From NCBI GenBank assembly GCA_903644035.1, contig CAHJXG010000436.1:1-7240 (forward strand): a stretch of DNA of 7,240 nucleotides. The letters run 5' to 3'. This DNA is from Rhodospirillales bacterium (lineage in GTDB: Bacteria; Pseudomonadota; Alphaproteobacteria; Acetobacterales; Acetobacteraceae). Position numbers and translations under genes: made by a program. The notes below the pieces were generated by a model. The model had not been told where the DNA came from and ran no database searches. It was given only the letters and a program-made list of their open reading frames with translations. Below, piece by piece: positions 1 through 6,587 of this stretch. Every line of letters begins with the position of its first letter. Within the stretch, counting starts at the first letter, position 1.

Positions 1-761
1 TCGGCGGCCAGGCGCACCAGCTCGGCATTGCTGCCGGCCAGGCGGTCGCGGCTGATGCGGATGTTGTCCTCAAGCCCGGTCCGCACCGCGTCGGCGCCGC
101 GGGCCAGCGCCCACTCCATCACCCGCGCCTGGTTGGCGCCGATGCCGGCGGCGGTCCAGGTGGCGTGCGGCAGCAGCCGGCGGCTCTCGGCCAGCAGGAT
201 GTCCAGCAGGTGCTCCTCCGCCGGCATCGCGTTCTTCACGCCCATGACGAACTGCACGTGCGGGCGCTCATCCATCAGCCCGGCATCCACCAGCCGGCGC
301 GCGCCGTGCAGGTGGCTGAGGTCGAACACCTCGATCTCCGGCCGCACTCCATGCTCCCGCATCCGGGTGGCGAGGTCGATGACCAGCGCCGGCGCGTTCT
401 CGTAGACGATGGTCGGGAAGTTCACGGACCCCGTGGACAGCGACGCCATGTCCGGCCGGTGCGGCAGGGCGTTGCCGCGCGCCGCCTGGTCCCGCCCGCG
501 CCCGCCGGTGGAGAACTGCACGATCATGCCGGGGCAGTGCCTCACGACGCCCTCCTGCACCTGCCGGAACAGCGCAGGGTCGGAGGACGGGGTCTCGTCG
601 GGGTTGCGGACGTGGATGTGCACGAGGGCGGCGCCGGCCTCGTAGGCCTCATGCGTGCTCTCGATCTGCTCCGCCGGGGTGACGGGCAGCGCCGGGTTGT
701 CGGCCTTGCGGGGGACGGAGCCGGTGATGGCGACGGCGATGGTGACAGGGGATGCGGACAT
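1..761 (-). CDS. BKACE-family beta-keto acid cleavage enzyme (DUF849), C-terminus cut by window edge
   Basis: The minus-strand frame stays open from ATG at 761 to the left edge, giving 253 codons without a stop. The protein matches the BKACE/3-keto-5-aminohexanoate cleavage enzyme family, TIM-barrel zinc enzymes that condense a beta-keto acid with acetyl-CoA to give acetoacetate and a new CoA ester. Visible hallmarks are an early AITGSVPRK segment (about residues 11-19), the zinc motif HIHVR (H48, H50), FSTGGRGR, the STGSVNF strand, EIEVFD (E142/E144) and RTGLEDN with E231-D232-N233 as expected zinc ligand and catalytic residues. Family members are about 270-310 residues, so only the C-terminal tail is missing. 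The start lies 10 bases after the pcaG stop, with a GAGG overlapping that stop, so it is the fifth gene of the aroQ-quiC-pcaHG operon. The substrate is not readable from sequence; 3-oxoadipate is suggested by context only. Family assignment is very secure, substrate is not. Confidence 0.93.
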   Translation of the reverse strand, partial: MSASPVTIAVAITGSVPRKADNPALPVTPAEQIESTHEAYEAGAALVHIHVRNPDETPSSDPALFRQVQEGVVRHCPGMIVQFSTGGRGRDQAARGNALPHRPDMASLSTGSVNFPTIVYENAPALVIDLATRMREHGVRPEIEVFDLSHLHGARRLVDAGLMDERPHVQFVMGVKNAMPAEEHLLDILLAESRRLLPHATWTAAGIGANQARVMEWALARGADAVRTGLEDNIRISRDRLAGSNAELVRLAA

Positions 762-771
762 GCGGGCGGCC

Positions 772-1389
772 TCAGATGTCGAAGAACACGGTTTCCTGCG
801 GTCCCTGCAGGTGGATGTCGAACACGTAGGTCGGCAGGCCGTCGCGGCTCTCCTGCCGGGCGATCAGCGTTTCGCGCAGCGGCCCCACCAGGTTCAGCAC
901 GGCATCCTCCGCGTTCGCCTCGGCCTCGTCGGGGAAGTACATGCGGGTGGACAGCCCGATGTTCATGCCGCGGGAGGCGAGATACAGGCTGACGTGCGGC
1001 GCCATGGGACGGCCGCGGCGGCCGGTGACGCTGCCGGGCTTCACCGTCTCGAACGCCCAGACGCCGGTGCGGAAATCCGTGCCCGTCCGGCCCCAGCCAT
1101 GCAGATGCGGGTCGAGCGGGCGCTCCTGCCGGTCGGCGGGATGGTCGTACTTGCCGGCGGCGTTGGCCTGCCACAATTCGATCAGCACGTCGGTGCAGGG
1201 GGTGCCGGCGCCGTCCAGCACCCGGCCCTCGATGCGGATGCGTTCGCCCCGCGCCTCAGGCCCGGCCAGGCGGTCGCCCAGGCTCTGCCCGAAGATGTCG
1301 AGGCCGGCCTGCGCCGGGATCAGGCCGATGTGCACGTAGGGGCCGGCGGTCTGGCTCGGCGTCTCGCGCAGGCGGGTGAAGGGCTTCAT
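772..1389 (-). CDS. pcaG: Protocatechuate 3,4-dioxygenase, alpha subunit
   Basis: This 205-residue protein is the non-iron-binding partner of PcaH in the intradiol dioxygenase that opens protocatechuate between C3 and C4 to 3-carboxy-cis,cis-muconate. It begins MKPFTRLRETPSQTAGPYVH; the GP pair (G16-P17) corresponds to the alpha-subunit loop that reaches into the beta active site. The core beta-sandwich motif LIELWQANAAGKYDHP (about 69-84) and the SRGMNIGLSTRMYFPDE segment (139-155) are typical of PcaG. At the position of the beta-chain HIH iron motif it has HVS, so the iron site is degenerate, as known for alpha chains. The length fits the family (about 200). The frame is open upstream to 2016, but the true start is ATG at 1389, because that matches the family N-terminus, lies 5 bases after the pcaH stop and has GGGAG just upstream. 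The gene is co-transcribed and surely co-assembled with pcaH. Confidence 0.97.
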   Translation of the reverse strand: MKPFTRLRETPSQTAGPYVHIGLIPAQAGLDIFGQSLGDRLAGPEARGERIRIEGRVLDGAGTPCTDVLIELWQANAAGKYDHPADRQERPLDPHLHGWGRTGTDFRTGVWAFETVKPGSVTGRRGRPMAPHVSLYLASRGMNIGLSTRMYFPDEAEANAEDAVLNLVGPLRETLIARQESRDGLPTYVFDIHLQGPQETVFFDI

Positions 1390-1394
1390 GCGGC

Positions 1395-2117
1395 TCAAGC
1401 TCCCTGCAGCTTGTTCTCGAACACCGTCTGCCGGCGTCCGCGCAGCACGATGTCGAAGCGGTAGGCCAGGCTGTCCAGCGGCACCGCGAAGTCGAAGTCG
1501 AGCGCCGCCACCAGCCGGCTGCGCGCGGCCGGGTCGGGGATGGTGCCCAGGATCTGGTCGTGCGGGATCAGCGGATCGCCCTCGAAGTACATCTGCGTGA
1601 TCAGCCGCTGCGCCAGGCCCGACCCGAACAGCGAGAAGTGGATGTGCGCCGGCCGCCAGGAGTTGACCCGGTTGCGGAACGGGTAGGCGCCGGGCTTGAC
1701 GGTGCGGAAGGTGTAGTGCCCGTCCTCGTCCGTCATCACCCGGCCGCAGCCGCCGAAGTTCGGGTCGATGGGCGCGAGATAGGTGTCGTTGACATGGCGG
1801 TAGCGCCCGCCGGCGTTGGCCTGCCAGACCTCGATCAGCGTGTGCGGGAGGCCGCGGCCGTGCTCGTCCAGGACCCAGCCGTGGACGATGGTGCGCTCCC
1901 CGATGGGCTCGCCGCCTTGCGCGTAGTTCAGGATCAGGTCGTGGTCGAGCGGCCCCAGGGCGTCGTGGCCGAAGCGGGGGCCGGTGACCTCCGACAGGGA
2001 GGTGTCGAGCGACCACAGGGGGCGGCGCGGGGACCGCAGCACCGTGCTCTTGTAGTCCGGAGTGAGCGCCGGCGGGTGCTGGTCCCGGTCGCGCTGGATG
2101 AACTCGTAGGGCGTCAT
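1395..2117 (-). CDS. pcaH: Protocatechuate 3,4-dioxygenase, beta subunit (iron-binding)
   Basis: The 240-residue catalytic subunit of the intradiol Fe(III) enzyme converts protocatechuate plus O2 to 3-carboxy-cis,cis-muconate. All four iron ligands are visible: Y106 in GGRYRH, Y145 in GAYPF, and H158 and H160 in [10 protein letters not shown]155 matches the conserved arginine of the Pseudomonas enzyme, and Y22 in TPDYKS matches its N-terminal active-site tyrosine. The numbering runs two below the Pseudomonas beta chain throughout. One oddity is F147, where Pseudomonas PcaH has a tryptophan (YPW) close to the substrate. The start at 2117 has a GAGGAG Shine-Dalgarno about 9 bases upstream. It follows quiC by 23 bases and precedes pcaG by 5, so it directly receives the protocatechuate made by QuiC. 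Confidence 0.97.
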   Translation of the reverse strand: MTPYEFIQRDRDQHPPALTPDYKSTVLRSPRRPLWSLDTSLSEVTGPRFGHDALGPLDHDLILNYAQGGEPIGERTIVHGWVLDEHGRGLPHTLIEVWQANAGGRYRHVNDTYLAPIDPNFGGCGRVMTDEDGHYTFRTVKPGAYPFRNRVNSWRPAHIHFSLFGSGLAQRLITQMYFEGDPLIPHDQILGTIPDPAARSRLVAALDFDFAVPLDSLAYRFDIVLRGRRQTVFENKLQGA

Positions 2118-2140
2118 GGCTGAAGCTCCTCGGAAGCCCG

Positions 2141-4000
2141 CTACATCAGAAGGGTGCCGGCCGGGTGCAGCCGGGCCTGGGCGGCGGCACGGACGGGGGT
2201 GTTGGCCGCGCCGAACCCGGCATAGCCATCGGCGCGCTGCACGACCTCGAAGAAGAACCGCTCGCAGAAGGCGGCGGTGTACAGGTGCCAGAACCGGCCG
2301 GCGCCGTCATCGTCATACAGCAGGGCATGGCGCTGCATGTCGGTCAGCATCGCGTCGTCGAGGCCCCAGCGCGCGGCCAGGTCGTCGTAGTAGTTCTCCG
2401 GTATCGGCAGCACCGGGGCGCCCAGCCCCTCCAGCGCCGCCGCCGCGCCCCCGATGTCGGGCGTGGACAGTGCGATGTGGTGCACGCCCGCGCCGGCGAA
2501 CGTCGAGATGAACCGGCCGGTCGCCGTGCCCCGGCTGTCCGAGGCGTTCAGCGCCAGCCGCACGCGGCCGCCGGGACTGACCAGGGCGCGGCTGAGCACC
2601 AGCCCATAGGGGTCCGGGGTCTCCAACTGCGGCTGCGGCAGGAGGCCGAACAGCGCGCGCCAGAACAGCACGAAGCCGTCCATGCGCCCGGCCGGCAGCG
2701 CCTGCACCACATGGTCGATGCCGGTCAAACCGGCGGTGCCGTCCGCGCCGGGCAGCCGGTCGAAGTCGTCCTCCCAGGAAGGCCCGCCTACCCCGACCAA
2801 GTAGAGCAACGTTCCATCCGGTGCGCGCACGGCGGGGATGCTGCACTCGTCGGCGCCGACCGGCTCCTGCCACCGCGGGCACAGCAGCGCCTCCGCCCGG
2901 GCCAGCGTGCCCGGCACGTCATCCACCCGCAGCGCCATGGCGCAGACCGAGGGGCCGTGCTGCTGGAAGTGCTCGGCGGCGGCGCTGTCCTGCTCGCCGT
3001 TCAGCACCATGCTGATCCCGCCCTGCCGGTAGAGATCGACCGCCTTGGACCGGTGCCGCCCGGCATGTCGGAAGCCCAGGCTGCCCAGGAAGGCCGCCAG
3101 CTCCCGGCCGGCGGCCTCGTCCACCGCGAACTCCAGGAACTCGATGCCGTCCAGCGCCGGGACCGGGGGCAGGGGGGCGGCACCGCCGGCCTCCGCCTCC
3201 GTCAGGATCAGCGAGCGCAGGCCGTCGCGGGCGTTCAGCCGGGCAGGCGCCGAGCGGAAGTCGTCGTTGAACACCTCCAGCGACAACGGCCCGGCGTAGC
3301 CCGACGCCAGCACGGCGCGCAGGAAGCCGGTCACGTCCAGGGCGCCCTGTCCGGGGAAGTTGCGGAAGTGGCGGCTCCAGCTCAGCACATCCATCTGCAG
3401 GCGGGGGGCGTCGGCCAGCTGCACGAAGAAGATGCGGTCGCCGGGCACCGCCGCCAGCCCGGCGGGATCGTCGCCCAGCGCCAGGGTGTGGAAGCTGTCC
3501 ACGATCAGCCCCAGCGCCGGGTGCGCGGCGGCCTGCACGATGCGCCAGGCGTGGCCCCACAGGCGGATGTTGCGGCCCCAGGACAGCGCCTCGAACCCGA
3601 TGCGCAGGCCGCGGCGGGCCGCACGCCCCGCCATCTCGTGCAGGTCGGCGGCGGCCCGGGCGTCGTCGTCAAGGGCGGCGGGCTGGGTGTTGCTGCACAC
3701 CAGCATCATCTCGGCGCCGAGCGCCTGCATCAGGTCGAACTTGCGCTCGGCGCGGTCCAGGTTGCGGGCGCGGACGGGGTCCGGCATCGCCTCGAAGTCG
3801 CGGAACGGCTGATACAGGTCGATGCCGAGGCCCAGGCTGTCCGCGATGCGCCGCACGTCTGCGGGCGAGCCGTCGAACGACAGCAGGTCCGCCTCCATGA
3901 TCTCCACGCCGTCGAAGCCGACCGCGGCGGCGGCCTCCAGCTTTTCCGGAAGGCTGCCGCTCAGCGCGACCGTGGCGATGCACTTCCGCAGCGGCGCCAT
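2141..4000 (-). CDS. quiC: 3-dehydroshikimate dehydratase fused to a 4-hydroxyphenylpyruvate dioxygenase-like domain (QuiC type)
   Basis: The 619-residue two-part protein resembles Pseudomonas QuiC1. Residues 1 to about 270 are a xylose-isomerase-like TIM barrel that dehydrates 3-dehydroshikimate to protocatechuate. Expected metal ligands are E137 (GFEALSWG), D168 with H171 (VDSFHT), Q194 (FFVQLAD) and E242 (SLEVFND), all offset by +3 from the Pseudomonas positions as I recall them. From about 285 to 619 are two vicinal-oxygen-chelate repeats like 4-hydroxyphenylpyruvate dioxygenase, with the facial triad apparently intact: H430 (GIDHVV), H508 (GVHHIAL) and E585 (FFFEVVQR). The extreme C-terminus (GFGAAN, then [11 protein letters not shown]) departs from the usual NF..LF.AIE gating helix of true HPPDs, so tyrosine catabolism is not implied. 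The start at 4000 is one base after the aroQ stop, with GGAGGGG upstream. First-domain activity is confident; the role of the second domain is open. Confidence 0.95.
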   Translation of the reverse strand: MAPLRKCIATVALSGSLPEKLEAAAAVGFDGVEIMEADLLSFDGSPADVRRIADSLGLGIDLYQPFRDFEAMPDPVRARNLDRAERKFDLMQALGAEMMLVCSNTQPAALDDDARAAADLHEMAGRAARRGLRIGFEALSWGRNIRLWGHAWRIVQAAAHPALGLIVDSFHTLALGDDPAGLAAVPGDRIFFVQLADAPRLQMDVLSWSRHFRNFPGQGALDVTGFLRAVLASGYAGPLSLEVFNDDFRSAPARLNARDGLRSLILTEAEAGGAAPLPPVPALDGIEFLEFAVDEAAGRELAAFLGSLGFRHAGRHRSKAVDLYRQGGISMVLNGEQDSAAAEHFQQHGPSVCAMALRVDDVPGTLARAEALLCPRWQEPVGADECSIPAVRAPDGTLLYLVGVGGPSWEDDFDRLPGADGTAGLTGIDHVVQALPAGRMDGFVLFWRALFGLLPQPQLETPDPYGLVLSRALVSPGGRVRLALNASDSRGTATGRFISTFAGAGVHHIALSTPDIGGAAAALEGLGAPVLPIPENYYDDLAARWGLDDAMLTDMQRHALLYDDDGAGRFWHLYTAAFCERFFFEVVQRADGYAGFGAANTPVRAAAQARLHPAGTLLM

Positions 4001-4001
4001 G

Positions 4002-4451
4002 CTACTTGGACCCCTCCTCGATCAGCCGCGCCAGGCGGCGCAGGGCCAGCAGGTAGCCCTGGGTGCCGAACCCGGCGATCACGCCGTCCGCCCGGCTCGA
4101 CACGAAGGAGTGGTGCCGGAACGCCTCCCGCTTGTGCACGTTGCTGATGTGGATTTCAATCACCGGCCCCTCGAAGGCGTGCAGCGCGTCGAGGATGGCG
4201 ACGGAGGTGTGGGTGAAGGCGGCCGGGTTGATGGCGATGCCGTCCGCATCCTCCCGCGCCGCATGGATCCAGTCGATGATCTCGTATTCGCGGTTGCTCT
4301 GGTGGAAGCGCAGGTCGAGCCGAAGCTCGGCCGCGAGCGTCCGGCAGTCGCGCTCCACGTCGGCCAGGGTCTCGTGCCCGTAGATGTGCGGCTGCCGCCT
4401 GCCGAGCAGGTTGAGGTTCGGGCCATTGAGGACATACACCAGGCCGGTCAT
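4002..4451 (-). CDS. aroQ: Type II 3-dehydroquinate dehydratase
   Basis: The 149-residue protein is a type II (dodecameric, flavodoxin-like) dehydroquinase that reversibly dehydrates 3-dehydroquinate to 3-dehydroshikimate. The motif [18 protein letters not shown] (8-25) carries the catalytic lid residues R19 and Y24; N75 and H81 lie in [11 protein letters not shown]99, H101 and R112 lie in [15 protein letters not shown]. These positions equal the Mycobacterium tuberculosis numbering, and the length is normal. I chose ATG at 4451 because AAGGGGA (4459-4465) sits 7 bases upstream and it gives the family N-terminus; a GTG at 4484 would add 11 residues without a good ribosome site. It is the first gene of the operon with quiC and pcaHG, so it is probably a catabolic copy feeding quinate-derived dehydroquinate to protocatechuate rather than the aromatic amino acid enzyme. 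That role is inference from neighbours. Confidence 0.96.
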   Translation of the reverse strand: MTGLVYVLNGPNLNLLGRRQPHIYGHETLADVERDCRTLAAELRLDLRFHQSNREYEIIDWIHAAREDADGIAINPAAFTHTSVAILDALHAFEGPVIEIHISNVHKREAFRHHSFVSSRADGVIAGFGTQGYLLALRRLARLIEEGSK

Positions 4452-4458
4452 GCGCGCG

Positions 4459-4465
4459 TCCCCTT
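4459..4465 (-). promoter_or_regulatory. Ribosome binding site of aroQ
   Basis: On the minus strand this reads AAGGGGA, 7 bases before ATG at 4451. It decides the shorter aroQ start over the in-frame GTG at 4484. Confidence 0.75.
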
Positions 4466-4483
4466 GATCAGCAAGGCTGGTCA

Positions 4484-4502
4484 CGCCCGGTCCGCACGGG
4501 CG
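4484..4502. promoter_or_regulatory. Short inverted repeat upstream of aroQ
   Basis: CGCCCG and CGGGCG form a 6-base-pair GC stem around a 7-base loop (GTCCGCA), 33 to 51 bases upstream of the aroQ start. It could be a leader hairpin or half of an operator. Short GC stems are frequent in DNA of this composition, so function is uncertain. Confidence 0.25.
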
Positions 4503-4528
4503 CGCTGGCGCCGCCGCTGAGCGTGCAT

Positions 4529-4540
4529 CGCCGCGCGGCG
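4529..4540. promoter_or_regulatory. 12-base perfect palindrome upstream of the aroQ operon
   Basis: CGCCGCGCGGCG reads identically on both strands and lies about 80 bases before the aroQ start, a plausible place for an operator. It contains only G and C, so it could be chance in GC-rich DNA. Confidence 0.2.
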
Positions 4541-4555
4541 TGGTCGTGAATCGGG

Positions 4556-4570
4556 ATCATGCAATCATGC
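4556..4570. repeat. Direct repeat ATCATGC x2, candidate operator
   Basis: ATCATGC occurs at 4556-4562 and again at 4564-4570, one base apart, so the two copies lie on nearly the same helix face with 8-base spacing. It sits in the divergent region about 105-120 bases before aroQ, in a locally AT-richer patch, which fits a regulator binding site. No regulator gene is in the window to match it to. Confidence 0.3.
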
Positions 4571-4628
4571 GGCGCCATGTCGATACGCTGACCCTTGCCA
4601 GAGTTGGCGCGTCGCAGCAACGCCGTGG

Positions 4629-4871
4629 ATGCCGGCGCATGCGTCGCCGCTGGGGATGCGGAGCCGCGGCGACCGGCCCCGCCGCGCCATGGCCCCGCAC
4701 GCCCCCGCGATGTTGCGGTTTCTCATGCGGCTATGTAGGGTTCGCAATGAGAACGCCTCCGACATCAGTCGGGCATTTGCCGACATGTTGGCAGAACTGG
4801 GCCAGTCCTCCGCAACCTCCATCTTGCTTGCAGAAAGCTTGATCCAGCAGACGAAGGCAAGCATGTCATGA
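4629..4871 (+). CDS. Possible small unknown protein or 3' remnant of a gene, overlapping the hddA start
   Basis: I do not recognise this 80-codon reading frame. Its stop TGA (4869-4871) overlaps the hddA ATG (4868-4870) as ATGA, an arrangement typical of translational coupling. The first 30 or so residues are Arg/Pro/Ala-rich and look non-coding, but from about position 4740 the translation (starting RNENASDISRAFADMLAELG) is soluble, helix-like and free of the Arg/Pro bias of shadow frames. None of the in-frame ATGs (4629, 4656, 4710, 4725 and others) has a convincing ribosome site, and the frame is open back to 4521. It may be a real small gene, the tail of an upstream gene lost by rearrangement, or simply leader sequence. 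The lower GC from 4741 onwards fits a remnant or transferred segment. Confidence 0.3.
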   Translation: MPAHASPLGMRSRGDRPRRAMAPHAPAMLRFLMRLCRVRNENASDISRAFADMLAELGQSSATSILLAESLIQQTKASMS

Positions 4872-5896
4872 TCATACGCTCCCGCGCTCCGCTTCGCCTG
4901 GGCTTTGCTGGCGGCGGGACCGACGTGTCGCCCTATTGCGATCGGTTCGGCGGAGCGGTCCTGAACGTGACCATCGATCTCTATGCCTATACCATCATCG
5001 AGCCGACGACGGATGGGCGCGTCACCATCTCCGCGCCCGACATCGACAGCCGATGCGAGGTCATGGCGGACGATGCGATGGAGCTGACCGGCCCCCTCAT
5101 CCTGCACCGCGCCGTCTATCGCCGCATCGTCGCGCAGTTCAACGGCGGGCGCCCGCTGTCCTGCCGCATCACCACCTTCTGCGACGCGCCGCCGGGTTCG
5201 GGGCTGGGCACCTCCTCGACCATGGTCGTGTCGCTGGTGAAGGCGTTCGTCGAGTGGCTCAACCTGCCGCTCGGCGAGTACGAGATCGCGCATCTGGCGT
5301 TCGAGATCGAGCGGATCGACGCCGGCCTGGGCGGCGGCCGGCAGGACCAGTACGCGGCGACCTTCGGCGGCGTGAACTTCATGGAGTTCCACCGGGACGA
5401 CCGCGTCATCGTCAATCCCCTGCGCGTCAAGAACTGGATCATCTCGGAGCTGGAAACCTCGCTGATCCTGTTCAACAGCGGCGTCTCGCGGTCGTCCGCC
5501 CGGATCATCAAGGAGCAGACCGACAACCTGACGTCTCACAGCGGCACGACGCTCGATGCGATGCACGCGATCAAGGAGGACGCCTTCCGGATGAAGGAGT
5601 GCCTGCTGAAGGGCGACTTCGACACCTTCGCCGCCTGCATGCGCGAGACCTGGGAATCCAAGAAGCGGCTGGCCGACAACATCACCAGCAAGCCCATCGA
5701 CCACACGGTCCAGGCGGCGCTCGACGCCGGCGCGCGGGCCGGCAAGATCTCCGGGGCCGGGGGCGGCGGCTTCCTGACGTTTCTGGTGGTCCCGGAGCGT
5801 CGGGTTGACGTTATCCGCGCCTTGGGGCGCCGGGATGGCCAGGTCATGACGTGCCACTTCACCCGGCACGGCACCGAGGGCTGGAAGATTTACTAA
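4868..5896 (+). CDS. hddA: D-glycero-alpha-D-manno-heptose 7-phosphate kinase (GHMP family)
   Basis: The 342-residue protein carries the three GHMP-kinase motifs: [13 protein letters not shown] (7-19), the ATP loop [10 protein letters not shown] (108-117) and [15 protein letters not shown] (293-307). GGRQDQYAA (156-164) supplies the probable catalytic aspartate, D160. The opening with GGGTD and the overall length are those of HddA-type sugar kinases, which phosphorylate C1 of D-glycero-D-manno-heptose 7-phosphate to the alpha-1,7-bisphosphate on the way to GDP-heptose. GAAGG at 4853-4857 sits 10 bases before the ATG. The adjacent gmhA, 58 bases downstream, makes exactly this substrate and strongly supports the call over other GHMP kinases such as fucokinase-like or galactokinase-like proteins. 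GC is lower than in the flanking catabolic genes (about 63% in two hand-counted 60-base blocks). Confidence 0.9.
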   Translation: MIIRSRAPLRLGFAGGGTDVSPYCDRFGGAVLNVTIDLYAYTIIEPTTDGRVTISAPDIDSRCEVMADDAMELTGPLILHRAVYRRIVAQFNGGRPLSCRITTFCDAPPGSGLGTSSTMVVSLVKAFVEWLNLPLGEYEIAHLAFEIERIDAGLGGGRQDQYAATFGGVNFMEFHRDDRVIVNPLRVKNWIISELETSLILFNSGVSRSSARIIKEQTDNLTSHSGTTLDAMHAIKEDAFRMKECLLKGDFDTFAACMRETWESKKRLADNITSKPIDHTVQAALDAGARAGKISGAGGGGFLTFLVVPERRVDVIRALGRRDGQVMTCHFTRHGTEGWKIY

Positions 5897-5954
5897 CGCG
5901 CCACCCGGAAATTGTGTAGGCCCGGCCGACCCGCGGCAGCCTCGAAGGTGCATC

Positions 5955-6533
5955 ATGGACTTCATCGACGCCTATCTGGATGACACCCTGCGATCAACCC
6001 AGGCGTTCTGCGGCGACGCGCGGCATCGCCGGGTGCTGACCGACATGGCCGACGCCATCGTGGCCGCGCTGCGCAACCGCGGCAAGCTGCTGGTGTGCGG
6101 CAACGGGGGGAGCGCCGGCGACGCCCAGCATATCGCCTGCGAGTTCATCTCGCGCCTGATGTACGACCGCGCGCCGCTTGCGGCGATTGCGCTCACGACG
6201 GACACCTCGGTGCTCACCGCCATCGGCAACGACTATGGGTACGAGCACGTCTTCGAACGCCAGGTGCTCGGCCTCGGGCAGCCCGGCGACGTGCTGCTCG
6301 GCATCTCCACGTCGGGCCATTCGGCCAACGTGCTGCGGGCCCTCGCGGCGGGCAGGGAGAGGCAGCTCGTCTGCCTCGGCTTCACCGGCGCGCAGGACGG
6401 GCCGATGGTGGAAGCCTGCGACCTGCTGCTGCAGGCGCCCTCGGCCCGCACGCCCGTCGTCCAGCAGATCCACATCGTCGCCGCGCACGTGATCTGCGCG
6501 CTGGTCGAGCGCGCGATGTTCCCGCAGGGCTGA
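5955..6533 (+). CDS. gmhA: Phosphoheptose (sedoheptulose 7-phosphate) isomerase
   Basis: The 192-residue single SIS-domain protein converts sedoheptulose 7-phosphate to D-glycero-D-manno-heptose 7-phosphate, the first step of heptose synthesis. It has the phosphate-binding [17 protein letters not shown] motif (48-64) with H59 and E63, the second sugar-phosphate loop [11 protein letters not shown] (116-126), and Q170 and H178 in [10 protein letters not shown]. These four correspond to H61, E65, Q172 and H180 of Escherichia coli GmhA, the metal-binding and catalytic set, with a constant offset of two. A GAAGG (5944-5948) 6 bases before the ATG sets the start. It follows hddA on the same strand and hands it its substrate. 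SIS homologues such as DiaA lack this full set, so GmhA is preferred. Confidence 0.93.
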   Translation: MDFIDAYLDDTLRSTQAFCGDARHRRVLTDMADAIVAALRNRGKLLVCGNGGSAGDAQHIACEFISRLMYDRAPLAAIALTTDTSVLTAIGNDYGYEHVFERQVLGLGQPGDVLLGISTSGHSANVLRALAAGRERQLVCLGFTGAQDGPMVEACDLLLQAPSARTPVVQQIHIVAAHVICALVERAMFPQG

Positions 6534-6587
6534 TTTCCCTTCCGGTGAGACAGCCCGCCGCCGGGTGGCGCGCCGCACGGGCCGGCA
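6534..6587. other. Convergent gap between gmhA and hpxZ
   Basis: This 54-base GC-rich gap lies between two converging stop codons. A weak inverted repeat, GCCCG at about 6553 and CGGGC at about 6578, could form a stem, but there is no T-run after it on either strand, so I do not call an intrinsic terminator. Confidence 0.3.

Larger units (their letters stand above)
4452..4867. other. Divergent intergenic region between the aroQ operon and hddA
   Basis: About 416 bases separate the two divergent starts and must hold the promoters for both sides unless hddA is read from the small ORF noted separately. The part nearest aroQ is GC-rich and carries a short hairpin (4484-4502), a 12-base palindrome (4529-4540) and a direct repeat (4556-4570). 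The part nearest hddA (about 4735-4865) is clearly less GC-rich, near 55% by hand count of 4741-4860. I could not identify convincing -35/-10 pairs on either strand. No tRNA or regulatory RNA fold was recognised. Confidence 0.6.

Noticed and set aside
165..1464. Several plus-strand frames across the BKACE and pcaG region (165-992, 655-1464)
   Set aside because: They are shadows of strongly conserved minus-strand genes and show no domain content.
1390..2016. N-terminal extension of pcaG upstream to 2016
   Set aside because: It overlaps the confident pcaH gene in another frame and is Arg/Pro/Ala-rich. PcaG family length and the ribosome site support the start at 1389.
3130..3145. Reading quiC as two separate genes (isomerase and HPPD)
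   Set aside because: The frame is continuous through the linker around residues 270-290 with no stop or internal ribosome site, and the fused architecture is known for QuiC1.
2165..4147. 660-codon plus-strand open frame antisense to quiC
   Set aside because: It is rich in Arg, Gly, Gln, Val and Ala with no recognisable domain, as expected from a mirror frame of a GC-rich gene. The minus strand encodes a clear QuiC with metal motifs.
4712..4735. Possible promoter TTGCGG ... TATGTA before hddA
   Set aside because: The spacing between the boxes is about 13-14 bases, too short for a normal sigma-70 promoter.
4540..4842. 100-codon plus-strand frame in the divergent region, including a possible short start at 4747
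   Set aside because: It is rich in Pro, Cys and Arg with no domain, and the alternative frame ending at 4871 looks more protein-like. An AGGG before 4747 is not enough to call a gene of about 31 codons.
4565..5965. 466-codon minus-strand open frame opposite hddA
   Set aside because: It is mostly antisense to hddA, with biased composition and no domain. The plus strand has all GHMP-kinase motifs and a ribosome site.
6553..6582. Hairpin between gmhA and hpxZ as a bidirectional terminator
   Set aside because: The stem is short and interrupted, and no T-run follows on either strand.
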